A DNA stretch of 64,000 nucleotides from Nematostella vectensis. Its lineage: Eukaryota; Cnidaria; Anthozoa; Actiniaria; Edwardsiidae. Position numbers and translations under genes: made by a program. The notes below the pieces were generated by a model that had not been told where the DNA came from, did no database searches, and saw only the letters and a program-made list of their open reading frames with translations. The DNA lies in assembly GCF_932526225.1 (NCBI RefSeq), contig NC_064044.1:3312092-3376091 (forward strand). The letters are read 5' to 3'. Below, piece after piece: positions 34,513 through 47,619 of the stretch; position 1 is the stretch's first letter, and each line of letters starts with the position of its first letter.

Positions 34513-37500
34513 ATGAGTGCCGAAGAGGCAGTTAACGGATATATCGGTACCTCGCTCGATTCAAACAAAACAAGAATGACGAAAGACGACGATATAGGGT
34601 AAGTTGAGTGGTGGGCTCCGACGCAATATCTCACTTTCGAAATTCGGATAAATCATTTCACGAAAATTCACAAATTATTTCCACGATCAGTAACCAAGCC
34701 AAAAGATCCAGGGAGCACAGTATCTCTTCCTTGATTATCAATTTAATATTTTACGTGGTAATTTCCTTTTAAAACCTGTTCCATGCGTTGTTATCAAGAG
34801 TTGAAAACACTGCTTTGCCGTCTAGTTACAACCCACCTAATTGAGGTTTCTTTTCTCTTCAACAGGAAGTTATTTGTGGGAGGTTTGAGCTACGAAACTA
34901 CGAAAGGTAGGTCTTGCTTATGCCATGTCTCACTATTAGTTTCATTATCTCCCTTTGTGCCTTTTCTTGTGGTTTGTTTTTTGTTCAATAATTTTCAAAG
35001 TAACAAACTAGGCGAACGATCTCGCATTTATACAAGTTTCGATTCTTCCTTCGATTTATAGAATCTTTAAAGGAATACTTCAGCAAATATGGAGAACTTG
35101 TCGGAGTTGATATTAAAATGGACGCATTGACCGGCAGACCAAGGTATGATATAACTTTAACTCAATTCTCAGTAACACTTAAGAAGACAAAACTTTAAAT
35201 GAACACAAGGAACGCGTGATAGTCGGCTCGTTTTCGTAGTAATTTTAATCTGACATTGTACAAGCCACGTGCTACTGTGCAATAGTTTACATATTTAATA
35301 CAGGCCGGATAATATTCTTTGCTAACACAGCATCGTTGTTTGAGTTCGCTTTTACTCGCTATTTATTCACGAGGTAGAAGCACTTGAGTTGTCTCGTCGG
35401 GTATGCACGCTAACATTCGTTATTATGTATTTCTTTGTTTATTTGAGACCAGGTAGCTACTCGCGTCGAAGCACCGACCTCCTAATTTTAGAATAAACAT
35501 TCGTCTATAGTTAACAGCAGGCATAGAAATCCCGGCCGGCAAAATGTTCTCGTGTTTCGTTCATCGCTAATCGAGCATTTAGCGATTTCGGGGGGCGGTT
35601 ACTGCAAACATCGCACAGGAACTGTCGAGTTTCGACAAGAATAACACGCTGAGCTAAACTCGTGCTACTTTCGATCGTCATTTTAAGCTATCTCGTGCTG
35701 TTTATTTGACCACGAGCGGGGTATTGGGGATGCGTGACTTTTCGAACATTTGCAATCGAACGTTCTTTGCGAGACGACAATAAATGGACGCGTAAAAGCA
35801 CTGGTTCCTTACAATACACCACTTAGTCAAGTCTCAGAATATTGGAGCGCCAAAAAAGCCATTAGGCCAAATAACATGTAAATGAGCTCGCTTTGTAATC
35901 AAATTATGTGCAATGACTTGGGAAGTTTGTGTGATTTTTTGTCTCTTTTTTTTGCAGGGGTTTTGCCTTTGTTCAATTCAAGCATCAATCGGAGGCAGAT
36001 GCGGTGAGTTTCAGTATCTTTCAAACTAAAAAAACCCTAAAAACTCGGACCTTGTGAAAGTACGTGCAGGAACTAGTGTCCTTTATGCCGAGGAAAAATA
36101 CTGTCTGTTTTGCTCTGGTTGCTTAATGGCGTGATAATATATACGGCTTAGTCCATGCTAGACACGATAGGCGAGCTTAAAAGCCGTACCACCTTGCTCA
36201 CATCCGTTCGCGCCACGAGTAAAAAAAGTTCTTCTGAACCCGAGAGAGAAGCCAGACTTCTCGGTGGCGAGTTTAAGCGTTGCCTGTCGTTGTCTTACCT
36301 AACAGTGTGGGATATCATTGTCAAATTGTGTGATATTGAACGGATAAATGTATTGCAAACAAAGGCCCGGTCCACAATAACGATTATGGCTCGCATATGG
36401 GGGGCCTTTCTTATTTGTACTCCGAGCACCCCGCCAACATAGCACGATTCCAGCGCTCTGAATTTAGCTTTTGGCGATGTATCAGCCACATAATGGCCAG
36501 GTCTGATTACAAGTAGGAGTTTCGTTTTTTTCGGGTGACATTATGTATGCTCTAGTGGACGGATTATCACGGGGAGGGCCATTACGGTAATAGTCTGCGA
36601 TGTGTCTGTCGCTTGACTAGAGTTGACATATGCCCTGCTTCCATTGGTAATTGATGAGCAAGACATCTTAGCCACAAAGCATCGTCAACCTAGCCCGTAA
36701 TTTAGCACTTTCATTTATGTAGGAGTTAGTCTTCTACCTTGGGCCTTGGGAAATAATCGCGAATTCTTGATAATCATATTGCCTTATGCGCCCGTACAGA
36801 TATGTTTATAATCTGTTTGCTAAAGTTTCCATTAACTGGCAATCTCGTTATGAGGCCCTCCACTGTGATCTCATATATTTTTATTTGCACGAGCTTGTGT
36901 ATCATTGAGGTTATAATTGCCAGTGAGGATAACAAAAACAATGCCGTGATGCGCGGGCGGATTAACGACTTCTTGTTCTTTTCCAGCGGAATTAATTAGA
37001 AGTCTGAAATGGAGTGTTATTTAATTCCTATCTGTTTCCTTCCCTTCCGTGCCAGGCTAGTTAAATAAGAGCCCAAAAATCCGGACAGGGACGTTTATAG
37101 ATGACACTCTCTTTGTTTACATGGTGGATTAGTAGTGTCAACAATTTAATAATAGTTAGGAGTCAATTTACTTATTTGCCATCTGCTACCAATGGTTCTC
37201 GCATCAAAGTATCCCCGTTTGAATCAAATTAAAGTTTAACACCGCTAAGGATTAATATATAAAGTATATATATAAATAGAACTAGTCTAATGCATTACTA
37301 CTAATTATTTGATTTTTTATAAAATCCCCATTCGAATTATATTCTTTGTTTAAGCTTACTTCTATGGTAACTAGAAAATGGCATATAAAATCCGTTTTCA
37401 AGATAATTGGATGGGTTTTATCTGCTATTTTTAAGCAATATAAGTACTTGTATTGCTTGACTTGATTAATAAAGTAGTTTTGTATGTGTACCTTTGCCAA

Positions 37501-40500
37501 ATTTATTCTTAGCACTGTTTGTGCTAAGTACGTTTAAGCTATGATGATAAATTCCAGACCAAAGTTATGTGTTCTATATATAATGTGAACAAAGCCCACA
37601 TTTTTTGTTCTTTGACACAAAGCAGACTATTTATGAATTATTTGTGTTTTAGATTAGATGAAATCTCTCAGTATGAGAAATGTGCTTCTAGTGTTTTTTT
37701 TACACGAAAAAAATGGCCCTTACATTGCATGTTACATTTGGAGTCATGACAATAGTTAGTCAAAACTCACAAAATCATTCCTCCATTTTTCACTCCAAGC
37801 CAAAGGCTGTAAGTAGAGTAATTAATTAGCAATTGCTGTTAATTTAACCACAGGAGGCTGTCAACATTAGGTGTCAATTTTCAGTAAGAGTACTGCTGGT
37901 GTTGTAATCTTAGGAAAGCTATTTCAGGTCCTGTGAGAGAGAAGATTAGAAATGTGCTCCTTGTTTTTGGGTGGGAAGGGGTCAAGTATTATATGGGTGA
38001 TGTATCTCAAGATGCTTTTACGTGGCACATGACTCATCAGTTTCTTGCTATTTGACTTGCAAATCACTGAGTTCTTTGTCTAGTCCTTTTGGGTTTTCAT
38101 GTTGTTTTCAATTTTCTCAAATTTGTCTTGGTTTAAGAAGCACTCTGGGGCTAAAAATGGCTGTCATGTTTTTATAAATAAAGCCCTTTAATGCATTTTG
38201 TGGCAGAGAGCAAATAGAATCATTAAATGTGATGTCACTGCAGCCATAGAAACTTCCGCTTGAAGGTTATTTTGTTATCTGAACGCCTCCTCCCCCATCT
38301 GTGGTTATTTTAGGATTATGACTAACAAAGGAATTCAACCCTTGAAATCTACTTCAATAGATGAACATGTTACTCATTTTTCTTTCAAGATGTCTGTTTA
38401 CAAGATATCTATTTGTCTATAAAAACTCCCATATAAGACAATTCAGCTTATTCAGCTTCTTTCTTTTAATCTTTTTGCAAATCCATAGATAGTTGTCTTC
38501 AAATTTTTAAATCCATTTAGTGATGATTTTAATGTTTAATTTGTTTGTGCAAATGGTTTCTCACCATTGATAAAAAAATGATAAGCTTAAATAAAAAATA
38601 TCTAATGGCCTTTTTATTTTATCACTAATCATGAATTTTAAAATAATTTATACTGGTGAAAGTATTTCACATATTTCACATGGCTTTTTGCCAAACAGTA
38701 GTGGAAAGTGGAATAGAAACGTTTTGAATAACTGGATTTTTTTATTGTTGAAAGTTACAGTGAAATTTTACAACTCCAACTCCACACAGTTTAACATTGT
38801 GCTGACGTGTCTAGCTAAGTTCCCTGGAGACTAGATTTATTCCTTGAACACTTAAAAAAAACTTGTGTTTTTTTCTCTCCTCACTTGGAGGAGGCATTGC
38901 CCCTAATGGTGTTCTATTTTATCATCAGGTACTAAACCAAGTGGATCCACATGTGCTAGATGGAAGAACGGTATGTATTTTAGGGCTAAAGGATTAAAAT
39001 TAAATTCTTAAATCCTGTTTCCCAAGGAACAGGCTAAAGCTATAAAATCTATATGATCCTTTCAATATCAGGTGAATGACCAAAAGAACCACAAATACAA
39101 ATTCTATATGGTGGATTGTTGGTAGGAAATAAAAAAGTCTTAGCCCCTTTAAGAGTTGGAAGTAAGTATATATATTTATGTATATTATTAATTCTGGGCC
39201 TTGGTCTTGTTTTTTCTTTGTAGATTGACCCAAAGCCTGCTGCACCTATTGGAAAGGTTTGTATGTTTTTTCTTGATCTTGTAATGGAATTCTTTTTATC
39301 TATTATTGAGACAGTAATTTGAAATCAGCCTGGTGGGCTGATATTTTTCAGCTGTTAATGGTATCGGGTTGTCTGTGGCTTTAAGCTCCGTTTCGTGACT
39401 AATTGTTTTTTTCAACTTGCAGTAGCTGTAGCCCATGATTTTTTTTCAGGATTTGGGCGATAAACTTCTGTACTACGTTTTCTAAGCTTTTTGTTTCTCT
39501 GTTGTTGTTGTTGTTTGACTATTATGTGGTAGTGAGGGGCTTGTTTTAAATAGTTTATGTGAGGAGGTGTTTTATATCCCTTAAGAGCTACATACCTCAT
39601 CTGTTTAAGAGTCGGTGGCTGAATATTGTTGTGATCATTTGGTTAACTATTCTCGCTTTTACAGCCGCCCCACTTACGTGTCAAGAAAATTTTTGTTGGT
39701 GGACTAAAACCAGAGACTTCAGATGAGAAAATTAGAGAATATTTTGGAAAAGCCTATGCACCAGTAAGTTGTTAGTAGTAATAGTTTTTATGGCCATACA
39801 TTCTTATAATAATTGGACTTTAATTATTATAGAAAAATACCGCCCAGAGGTTGAGTTTTATATTAGCACAAAAATTGGGTGAATCTATTCAAATAAAAGT
39901 AATGCCATTCCTAGAAGTAAATGTTTTAATAACGTGCTATTTGACATTTACCAAACAAAAGCTTGTGACAAGATTTGAAAATATAATTCTACTTCTCACA
40001 ACAAAAACTTTTGTGAAGATCATGTTTACCAAATGCAATTCATAATATTATGAACTAGCTCAACAACAAAATGTGAAAATTAAGATTGTCTAAATCCACT
40101 CCACACTTAATTAAGTAATGCTCATTTTTTTAATTGGTTAATTTAGTGTGCTGGTGTTTCCTATAATGTGGTGTTTTCTTATAATTAGATGAAATTAAAT
40201 ACAAAAAGTAGAAGATTGATTAGTTGGTTAAGGTTATGGTCGCTCATGAAGCTTGTACTCATATAATTGACTAGCAAAAGTAGCCTTGCAGCGAGGCAGT
40301 TAGTAATGACACTTCCTGGCTGAGAAATTTAAATTTATCTTTTGTTTTTAGGTTAAAGAGATTGAGTATATTACAGAACATTCATCAAATCGCAGAAGAG
40401 GTAAGACAACAACATAGAATACAAAAAAAATACAAATACCTTTATTTGTTGGTCAAATCATTTAGCCTGTTATAGCTACACAGGTCCTTGGGTTTAGCCT

Positions 40501-43420
40501 TCTTATCTAAAAAAAAAGAGGTATTTATGGGTCACAATGTAGAGAGCCAGGTTTTTGAACCTCAGAGAAATCGCTAGTTGACCTGATCTGGGTTCAAATC
40601 CTCTTTCTTGAGAGGCAAAGCCCACACCCTGAGTTATTGTACCACTCTGTAACAGGCTACATACAATGGAGTTCCTTGTGTCAATACCAACCTACTAAAC
40701 AATCTTTGTTATTTTGGTTTCAGGTTTCTGTTTTGTGTCGTTTGACAGTGAAGATACAGTAGACAAAATATGTGAGACGCAGTTTCATAATATTGAAGGC
40801 AACAAGGTAAGTAAGGTTGTGTGTAATTTTGTCTGAAAATGTTGAACTAAAGTTTTGGATCCTCTAAAGAATATTGCTTTGGGCGACAAATACCCATTCC
40901 AAGTGTTAATAGCTTTTATCAGGTGCAAAGTCCCTGATAAATACATATCATAAATATGGAAATATATATCATAAATATGGAAATCAATATCATAAATATG
41001 GAAATCCATATAATAATGATTGCAACATCTTGGGGTTTGAGTAGGGCCTTGTAGTATTTTTTTTCTAGAAATACTAAAGGAAAACTCTCTTCTTGTTTAC
41101 TTACATGTTTACCTCCCCTCCCCCTTGTGAATATATCCCTTGCACCTCTATTTGTGATTTATTTGCACTCTTGTAATCCAGCATCCTAGGCACAAGGAAG
41201 GTGATGCCCTTCCCAAATTCTATTTATTTATATACCAAAGTAAAGTTTACATATATTGTACTCTTATATAGGTGGAGGTCAAAAGAGCACTGCCAAAAGA
41301 AGTACAACAGCAACAAGCCGCATTGAGAGCTGCCGCAGGGCGTGGCATCATCCCCGCACTAGGTGAGACCCTGTTTTCTGCACCCCTATGCCCCTATGCA
41401 CCACGCCCTGTCCAATTATGCAATAACAGTCAACTCTCTTAGAAGCAGACACTCGTTGCGAAGGCTTACTTTGTAGAACTGCCCAATACAAGAATACCTG
41501 CAGCTACCCCCAAAATTACAGTCATTGACAAATTATATTATTAAAATGCCATCATCGGCAAATTTAATACAATTCTTATCGACAAGAGCCAAGTGATAGT
41601 AGAATTGTCTGCTGCATGTAAGAGGGCAAACAAAGAAGGTTTTTGGCCTTTTAACAGAGTATTAACAGAGGGTTTGACAGGATAGCAAAATGGGTTTGAA
41701 AAGTTGTTTGGTAAGCAGCATGACTCTCTTACAGAGTAAGAACCAAAAGTTGGTATGTATTCGCATACTTTTAAGGCTTCAACACATCTATGCATATCAT
41801 CTGAGGACTTTCTGTTACTTCAAGTTTGGTGCTGGATATTTAAAGTGTTGTCACTGAAATTAATATAGGTCACTTGTATTAAGAGTGCAAATGATTTTTG
41901 GGGCCAGCAGATTGTTGAAACTACTCTGTTAGAGAAATGCACCGGCAAATTATATTCTCATGTTCAATTCAAATTCAAGTGTTCTTTTACATCTTCATCC
42001 TCATTGTCTTATCAAAAATTTGTGGTTTATTGGTGGAGGATCTTATAAGTATGTGAGTGCATTGTCTGTATTTTTGGTTATCAGGGTGTAATCACACCCT
42101 TCCCCTTTCCCACCATGCAATAGCGACTGCCATCACCATGTTCCATATTATAGAACACCTAGACTTTAAATAGATTCCATCACATGTTAAACTGCTGTCA
42201 CATTTCCTAGTTAAATAGACCTGCCTTTAAAAGTATGATATGCTTAATACATTAACCAGTAACTTGATGTCATAACCAGCTTATAATATAAAGCCCTGCT
42301 TTAGACTTAATGTTAATGGGTGGCAGTCCGAATACTTGGGTTTGCCAAGACAAAGCAGAGTCTGTGTATGACGGCGGTTCTGCCTTCATTTACAGCACCA
42401 TATGCTGGGGTAGTGACAGGACGCATAAGACCCACTGCCATAGGGAGGGGTGAGTTCACTGGTTCATTCCCGACCCCCATATAACTTCCTTAACCGTTAA
42501 CTACTGCACTAACCTTAACTATAACGACTTGTCACTTTCACAATTCAATATCAACTTTGATAAGTTGAAAGGAATGTTAGTACAGGCAGGCTTGGGATTT
42601 ATTTTATTTATTTTTTTGGGATTTTATTTTTTTTAATCACAATTGGCAATAGAAATGTTTCTATTTGGAGTTTACAAGCCCTGGTGGAGGGGGTTTACTG
42701 GGGTTGCCTGACGGTAAGCAGGTGCGCCTTGTCTTTTGCATGACACGGGTTTCCAGTGTCGTAAAACAGAATATTTACAGATAAACCCATGTGAAATATT
42801 GAAAACTGAAAACATTTTAACTTTACTTTCAGGCAAATTTTGCTGTTTTCTGGCATTCTTTTCAACTTTTCAACAAGTGTCCATCTGATGACATTTCCCC
42901 ATTAAAGGATGTTGATCAATACATTCCTTTGCTATACTTTTGATATGAAATTACAACTTCTATGTCTGACTCTTTCATTGTGATATTTGGTTTAAGGAAT
43001 CCAGGTACTCAATTGAAAAAGCCAATGGAAATGAGTGCATAATGTGGCCCATGTGTGAGCATAAATTGGCAGCATGACGCACCTAAACGCCCCCCCTATC
43101 ATTCTGCCATGGCCCCTATCACCCTGTTAATAACATTTTTAACCATTTGTATAGGTACTCTGGGGCCCCGTGTAGGTCTATCAACAGGGGCCTACCCATC
43201 ATACACTGCACTCTACGGAGCCTTCGGCGCCAATGCCGCTGCCTTTGACCCTGCCCTCTATGGTGCATCATACGTCCCAGGGCTCAGCCCGGCAGCATAT
43301 AGCACAGCATATCCTGCGGGATTCCCGGCAGCTTACGAGTATGGCACATATGGTGCAGCTGCAAGTCGAGCTGATGTCCGGTACACAGGTACGAACGCCA
43401 AGGAGTTATTGAACGTGTAG
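34513..43420 (+). CDS. Two-RRM hnRNP (hnRNP A/B/D, Musashi, DAZAP1 class)
   Basis: An RNA-binding protein that would act in mRNA processing, localisation or translation. Exons: 34513-34598, 34866-34906, 35062-35143, 35958-36003, 38929-38970, 39224-39256, 39665-39763, 40352-40400, 40724-40806, 41272-41362, 42396-42449, 43155-43420; about 323 aa. RRM1 (about 30-105) has RNP2 KLFVGGL and RNP1 RGFAFVQF, then LDGRTIDPKPA. RRM2 (about 118-193) has KIFVGGL and RGFCFVSF, then NKVEVKRALPKEVQQQQ. The C-terminal tail is Ala/Tyr/Gly-rich (ALYGAFG, ALYGASY, EYGTYG), like prion-like hnRNP tails. IDPKPA and VEVKRA recall DAZAP1 and Squid, while FDSEDTVDKICE recalls Musashi, so I give no symbol. The last exon may end TNAKELLNV at TAG, or splice at CACAG|GTACGA (43388) to a further exon. 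Intron 36004-38928 is long and shows no other gene. Confidence 0.9.
40930..41015 (+). repeat. Short AT-rich tandem repeat in the hnRNP gene
   Basis: ATCATAAATATGGAAAT repeats about three to four times at roughly 20-bp spacing, in the intron between exons 9 and 10. Confidence 0.7.
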
Positions 43421-44584
43421 CAGCCATGAGGCAGGGGGACTTAAACGGGCGCTGTCAAGCCACTCATGTATGGGGGAATTGGGAGAAGATATTCAATGTT
43501 CGCTATGAATGTACAGAGATTGGTGTGACCTTAAACGTTCACTATGGCCCTCTACATATTTTAACTACCGCTCATGTTACAAAGTGATAAGTGTGACGTA
43601 ACAATTGCTACAACAGCTACTATGAACAGCGATGCTAGTGACTTTAAAAAATATCCCGAAGACTTAGCATTTGTGGTGACTGTTGAGATAAAAGAAAAAA
43701 AACAGGACTTGAGTTTGCTTGACAGAGTTCGTTTAAGGCGAGGAATATGCTAATTTCAGACGGTTCCTAAATCACCAAGGACATTAGACATGTGAAATTC
43801 TTATATTTTAGTAGTATAGATTTGTTCCAAATACAGTATAGCGCCTCACAAAGACCCTTTATTGATTGGAATTCCATATCGGCCCACTTGTTTTTTCTTC
43901 CATGTGGGATCAGGCATTCGGTAGACTGGTTTGTGGGGGTGATCTTGATGGGGTGTTTTCCATCCGTTGGCTGTACAGAAGACTCTAGGTCATGTACATA
44001 GCTTGTAGATATATGTCCCATAGCTATTTATTGCTAAACCCACACAGTGTGCATGGCAACCGGCTGGGCTAGCTTCTGCACCAATCAGGAGGGCGCGCGT
44101 TCTAACTGCACTGTTTCCATGGTAACACACTCACTAACCCCTAATGCTACGTAAATCAATAATACGGTAAGACCAACCACCATTTGCACGCACCCAGTAA
44201 ATTAACTCTGCTAAATACTAAACTCCACTTTTCCTGAGTGTTTGGAAGCCACACCCTTAAGACACCTTAACGGTGCCATTAGCAACTTGCATACTAACAA
44301 TTGTCGAACTGAGCGAATATAAAGTAAACTAGTCGAATCTATGGATATCTATATGTTTATGTGCCACCGCACTACACAGTTAAAATATAAACTAATTTTT
44401 CTTAGACAATAAGATACCAGTTTAAAAAAAGTGTGCATCTCATAAAAAATTCTGTCCGCCGTAGCGCATGCGTAGCCCTTCATGCTTTTTCAGTTACCTT
44501 AAGTTGGCACCATGGGTTGCCTGTGGTCTGATTACGATATCATCGCGGGCTACTTTGTGCAACCGCTGAGCTGTTAGGTGCCAT
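43421..44584. other. Likely 3' UTR or downstream region of the hnRNP gene
   Basis: No coding sequence is recognised. Animal hnRNP genes often have long 3' UTRs. Candidate AATAAA signals first appear near 45055, 47273 and 48887. Confidence 0.4.
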
Positions 44585-44955
44585 CTGTGGTCACACCTGT
44601 GGTGATTAGCGTTGTCAGCATGGGCTTCCTGTGGTGATCAGTACTGTCACCTTGGTCCACCTGTGGTGATTAGCGTTGTCAGCATGGGCTACCTGTGGTG
44701 ATCAGTACTGTCACCTTGGTCCACCTGTGGTGATTAGCGTTGTCAGCATGGGCTACCTGTGGTGATCAGTACTGTCACCTTGGTCCACCTGTGGTGATTA
44801 GCGTTGTCAGCATGGGCTACCTGTGGTGATCAGTACTGTCACCTTGGTCCACCTGTGGTGATTAGCGTTGTCAGCATGGGCTACCTGTAGTGATCAGTAC
44901 TGTCACCTCGGGCCACCTGTGGTGATAAGCGTTGTCAGCATTGACCACCTGTGTA
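44585..44955 (+). repeat. 64-bp minisatellite
   Basis: About 5.5 copies of a 64-bp unit made of two related halves, CCTGTGGTGATTAGCGTTGT + CAGCATGGGCTA and CCTGTGGTGATCAGTACTGT + CACCTTGGTCCA. The halves are themselves similar, so the unit is probably a dimer of a 32-bp repeat. Confidence 0.93.
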
Positions 44956-45836
44956 TAGATATAGAATATTAGTGTTTTAGTAAGTGCGCAATTGACCTTT
45001 TTAAGAGGGGAGGGGTAGGAGAGTTTGTTTCACGTGATCACTACGTGCTTTTGAAATAAACTCCTTGCGCTTACTAAAGCATTGATTTCTGCTTTATTGT
45101 GTCTGCGTCTGGACTTAATCTGAATACTCAAAACAGAACGCGTGTTAAAGGGGACAAAATTCACACTTGAATGTTAGCGGAAAGTTTGGAACACCCCTTT
45201 GCATTAGTTCTGGATTTGATGGTTGAGAATTTGTCTTAAGCGCATAAAATGACACCAATATGAACAGTAGAAATTGTGGATCGTGTATCATAGATTTGTA
45301 CCTTTGCGTTTCAATTATTGTTCATAGTTGACTATTTGTATTTCGTACTGTATATTTATGAATTGCCTGCTTCTGGGGTAAATCAAAATTCTATCGTCTG
45401 GGCAGATGTAGTGCCAAGGCAAAAGTTAGTCCCTGTTAGTGGCTGATAGCTTGAGAAATTACTCATCAAACAACTGCCCATAGAGGGATTATTTAGGGAG
45501 CACCTGTCTTGGCTCATGTATTTCACCCACCCTTGCATAGAAACAACGTATCATTATCTCTCAGACATTTATCTTATGTCCTGACTCGATATTTTTGGCA
45601 TTTAGGCCTCGTACTACTTGAGACCATGACAACCGAGACCTTGGCATGCATGAGCTTTGAGACCCAGCATTCTTTGCGGCGCGAAGTTTGCAACAGCTAG
45701 CTAAAGGGCGTTCAGACATTTAACTGCCCAGATTTATTTTTCGTTATCGACGTCACTACTAGCAAGGATTTGTTGCTATGGGTATCACAGTTGTCATGGT
45801 TCCTTGATCTTTAGGCTACTTTAGGAGATGTTTATT

Positions 45837-45954
45837 AATACCCCGAGAGGGAGGGGGGAGGGTTTTGTCTCAGGACACCTCATTCAATTAACAAAAATTC
45901 TAATCCATCCTCTCCCACCCCCACTCAGTATCTCTCTTACCCTCTCAGGGTATT
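45837..45954. mobile_element. Small foldback element
   Basis: AATACCCCGAGAGGG (45837-45851) is inverted near-perfectly at 45940-45954 (CCCTCTCAGGGTATT). About 118 bp, AT flanks. Probably a MITE. Confidence 0.6.
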
Positions 45955-45959
45955 TAATG

Positions 45960-46795
45960 AACACTTTCTTAATCAAAAGACTTTAGAAAACGCCAGCTTG
46001 TTTAGGCTTACGTAGCGCAGCTTGATAAGGAGAATCAATCACCCTCTGGTTTATTTGTTTTTGCATTATTTACGGATAAAACTACGAAATATCCATCCAA
46101 AAACATCAATTTTGGCTTGCCAAACTCAATCGTCAAAAATGCCAATGGGATTGTAGATAAAGCGATTCAAATGAGTTTCCTCTACTGGACCGACAAAATC
46201 AGACTGTGCTACGGAAGGGGTTTAATTTAGTAGAAAATTATAACTCCGCGATTCCGTTTTGTTAATCTGATGATGTATGTTGTAGGACCTGATGTAGGAC
46301 GCTGTAGCATATTTATATCGTAGTTTTCTAGCTGGATTGTTGTAATCAGCTCCCCACAGGGGCGTGGTCAATTTGGATACCCCTCTTGTTAGCGAATACC
46401 TTCCAGATAGGAAAAAAGGTATCCCTTAATTTTCTCAGTAAAGTCCGTAAGCGGAGAGTTAAGTATATAAGGGAACCAGGTTTCTGTGTTAGAAATTTGG
46501 AGATTTGTGGCTTTTAGACTCGCCTGGTGGGTCAGCGTTATGATTACCTTCATGACCCCTAAGCCCAATTTCTTAGAAATTTTTCACGTAAGATCTCTTG
46601 CACACGACAGGTGCCTTCAGGGTGTTGGTTACAACAATGAAGATTTACTGGTCAAACTAGCTTCAACACACTCGCGACACTTTCATTAACCACCAAAATA
46701 CTATTTTCTAGCTCTCACGAGGACTAGGCGTCTTACGCTATAGGACAGTTTGAAATAGTGACTTGCGAAGATAAGGTAGTATAGTCCGACATGTG
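45960..46795. other. Intergenic or 3' UTR stretch
   Basis: No gene or clear repeat recognised. Confidence 0.4.
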
Positions 46796-46799
46796 ATCC

Positions 46800-46875
46800 C
46801 ACGTGGTATCACTTGGTGTTTTTTTGTTCGTCACGTGATGATCGGCTTGTCACGTTTGGGTTTGTAAGTCACGTG
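46800..46875. promoter_or_regulatory. Cluster of three CACGTG E-boxes
   Basis: CACGTG at 46800-46805, 46832-46837 and 46870-46875, plus near-matches GTCACGTT. Palindromic E-boxes bind bHLH factors (USF, MYC/MAX, MITF). Whether this is an enhancer, an alternative promoter or chance is not known. Confidence 0.3.
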
Positions 46876-47526
46876 GTGGTGTGTTGTGCTCGCGATTGTT
46901 GTGAAGCTTGTCGTAGTTCGGCTTGCCCGCTTGGTTTGGATATGTCGCCAGGTAGGAAGTGCTTGTTGTCTGAACCCAAAGCCATATTTATTCTGATAAG
47001 AAACGTGCTGTCCCTTTTCAGCTTTTTATCTCATCCAATATCGCGACCTTTCATGTCAGAATAACCCCCACTGTGCGCATGTCCAAACAAGCGCAGGCCT
47101 AGTTTGACCATGATATTTGACTCACGGGTGCTGGTAGGCGATGCGCACTTAGAGCCTGAGTGCCCAAGTACTGGGTCTGTGGCCTTTTTTCAGTCTGAAC
47201 TGTTCTGTTAAAACACTTTGTAGGGGCAGGCTGGCACATTCATTGTATTTGGTAGAACGTAGTGGAGAATAAACCGTGATATTTTCATGTCTTTGGTGTG
47301 TTGTATACAGTTCCTACCATGCCGGTGAATCGAGTTTCAGGTCAACTTCAAATTTTCATCTAATCCAGTAGGTCGTAGTTTGTTTTGTTATCCCTGTTCT
47401 ACCGAATCGTCGCCATAGTGAGCCTGCAGCGTATCAAGCCAGCGGCTTGCGCTGTGTCACGCACTCGCCTTATGGTAGCCGACTATTTGTCATGTGACAG
47501 ATACAAGTGGCTCCTTCCCACCGCAG

Positions 47527-47609
47527 GGAAGTGGTACTATGGGCTCAGATGACACCAGTCCCTCTCAACCGCGCAATACACCTTTACTCATGAGGTTGGT
47601 TAGAACCAG
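47527..47609 (+). other. Possible alternative exon of the hnRNP gene
   Basis: An 83-bp segment bounded by acceptor CACCGCAG and donor ACCAG|GTAAGA. If joined to the donor at 43388, the frame would end KWYYGLR and stop. In another phase it reads GSGTMGSDDTSPSQPRNTPL. There is no homology support. Confidence 0.25.
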
Positions 47610-47619
47610 GTAAGACCCT

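Noticed and set aside
36155-36489. A 95-codon frame in the large hnRNP intron.
   Set aside because: No family resemblance, no matching splice sites in phase with the flanking exons.
40540-40620. A possible second tRNA-like sequence (GGGTTCAAATCC B-box).
   Set aside because: No matching A-box or cloverleaf could be drawn, and it lies inside an hnRNP intron.
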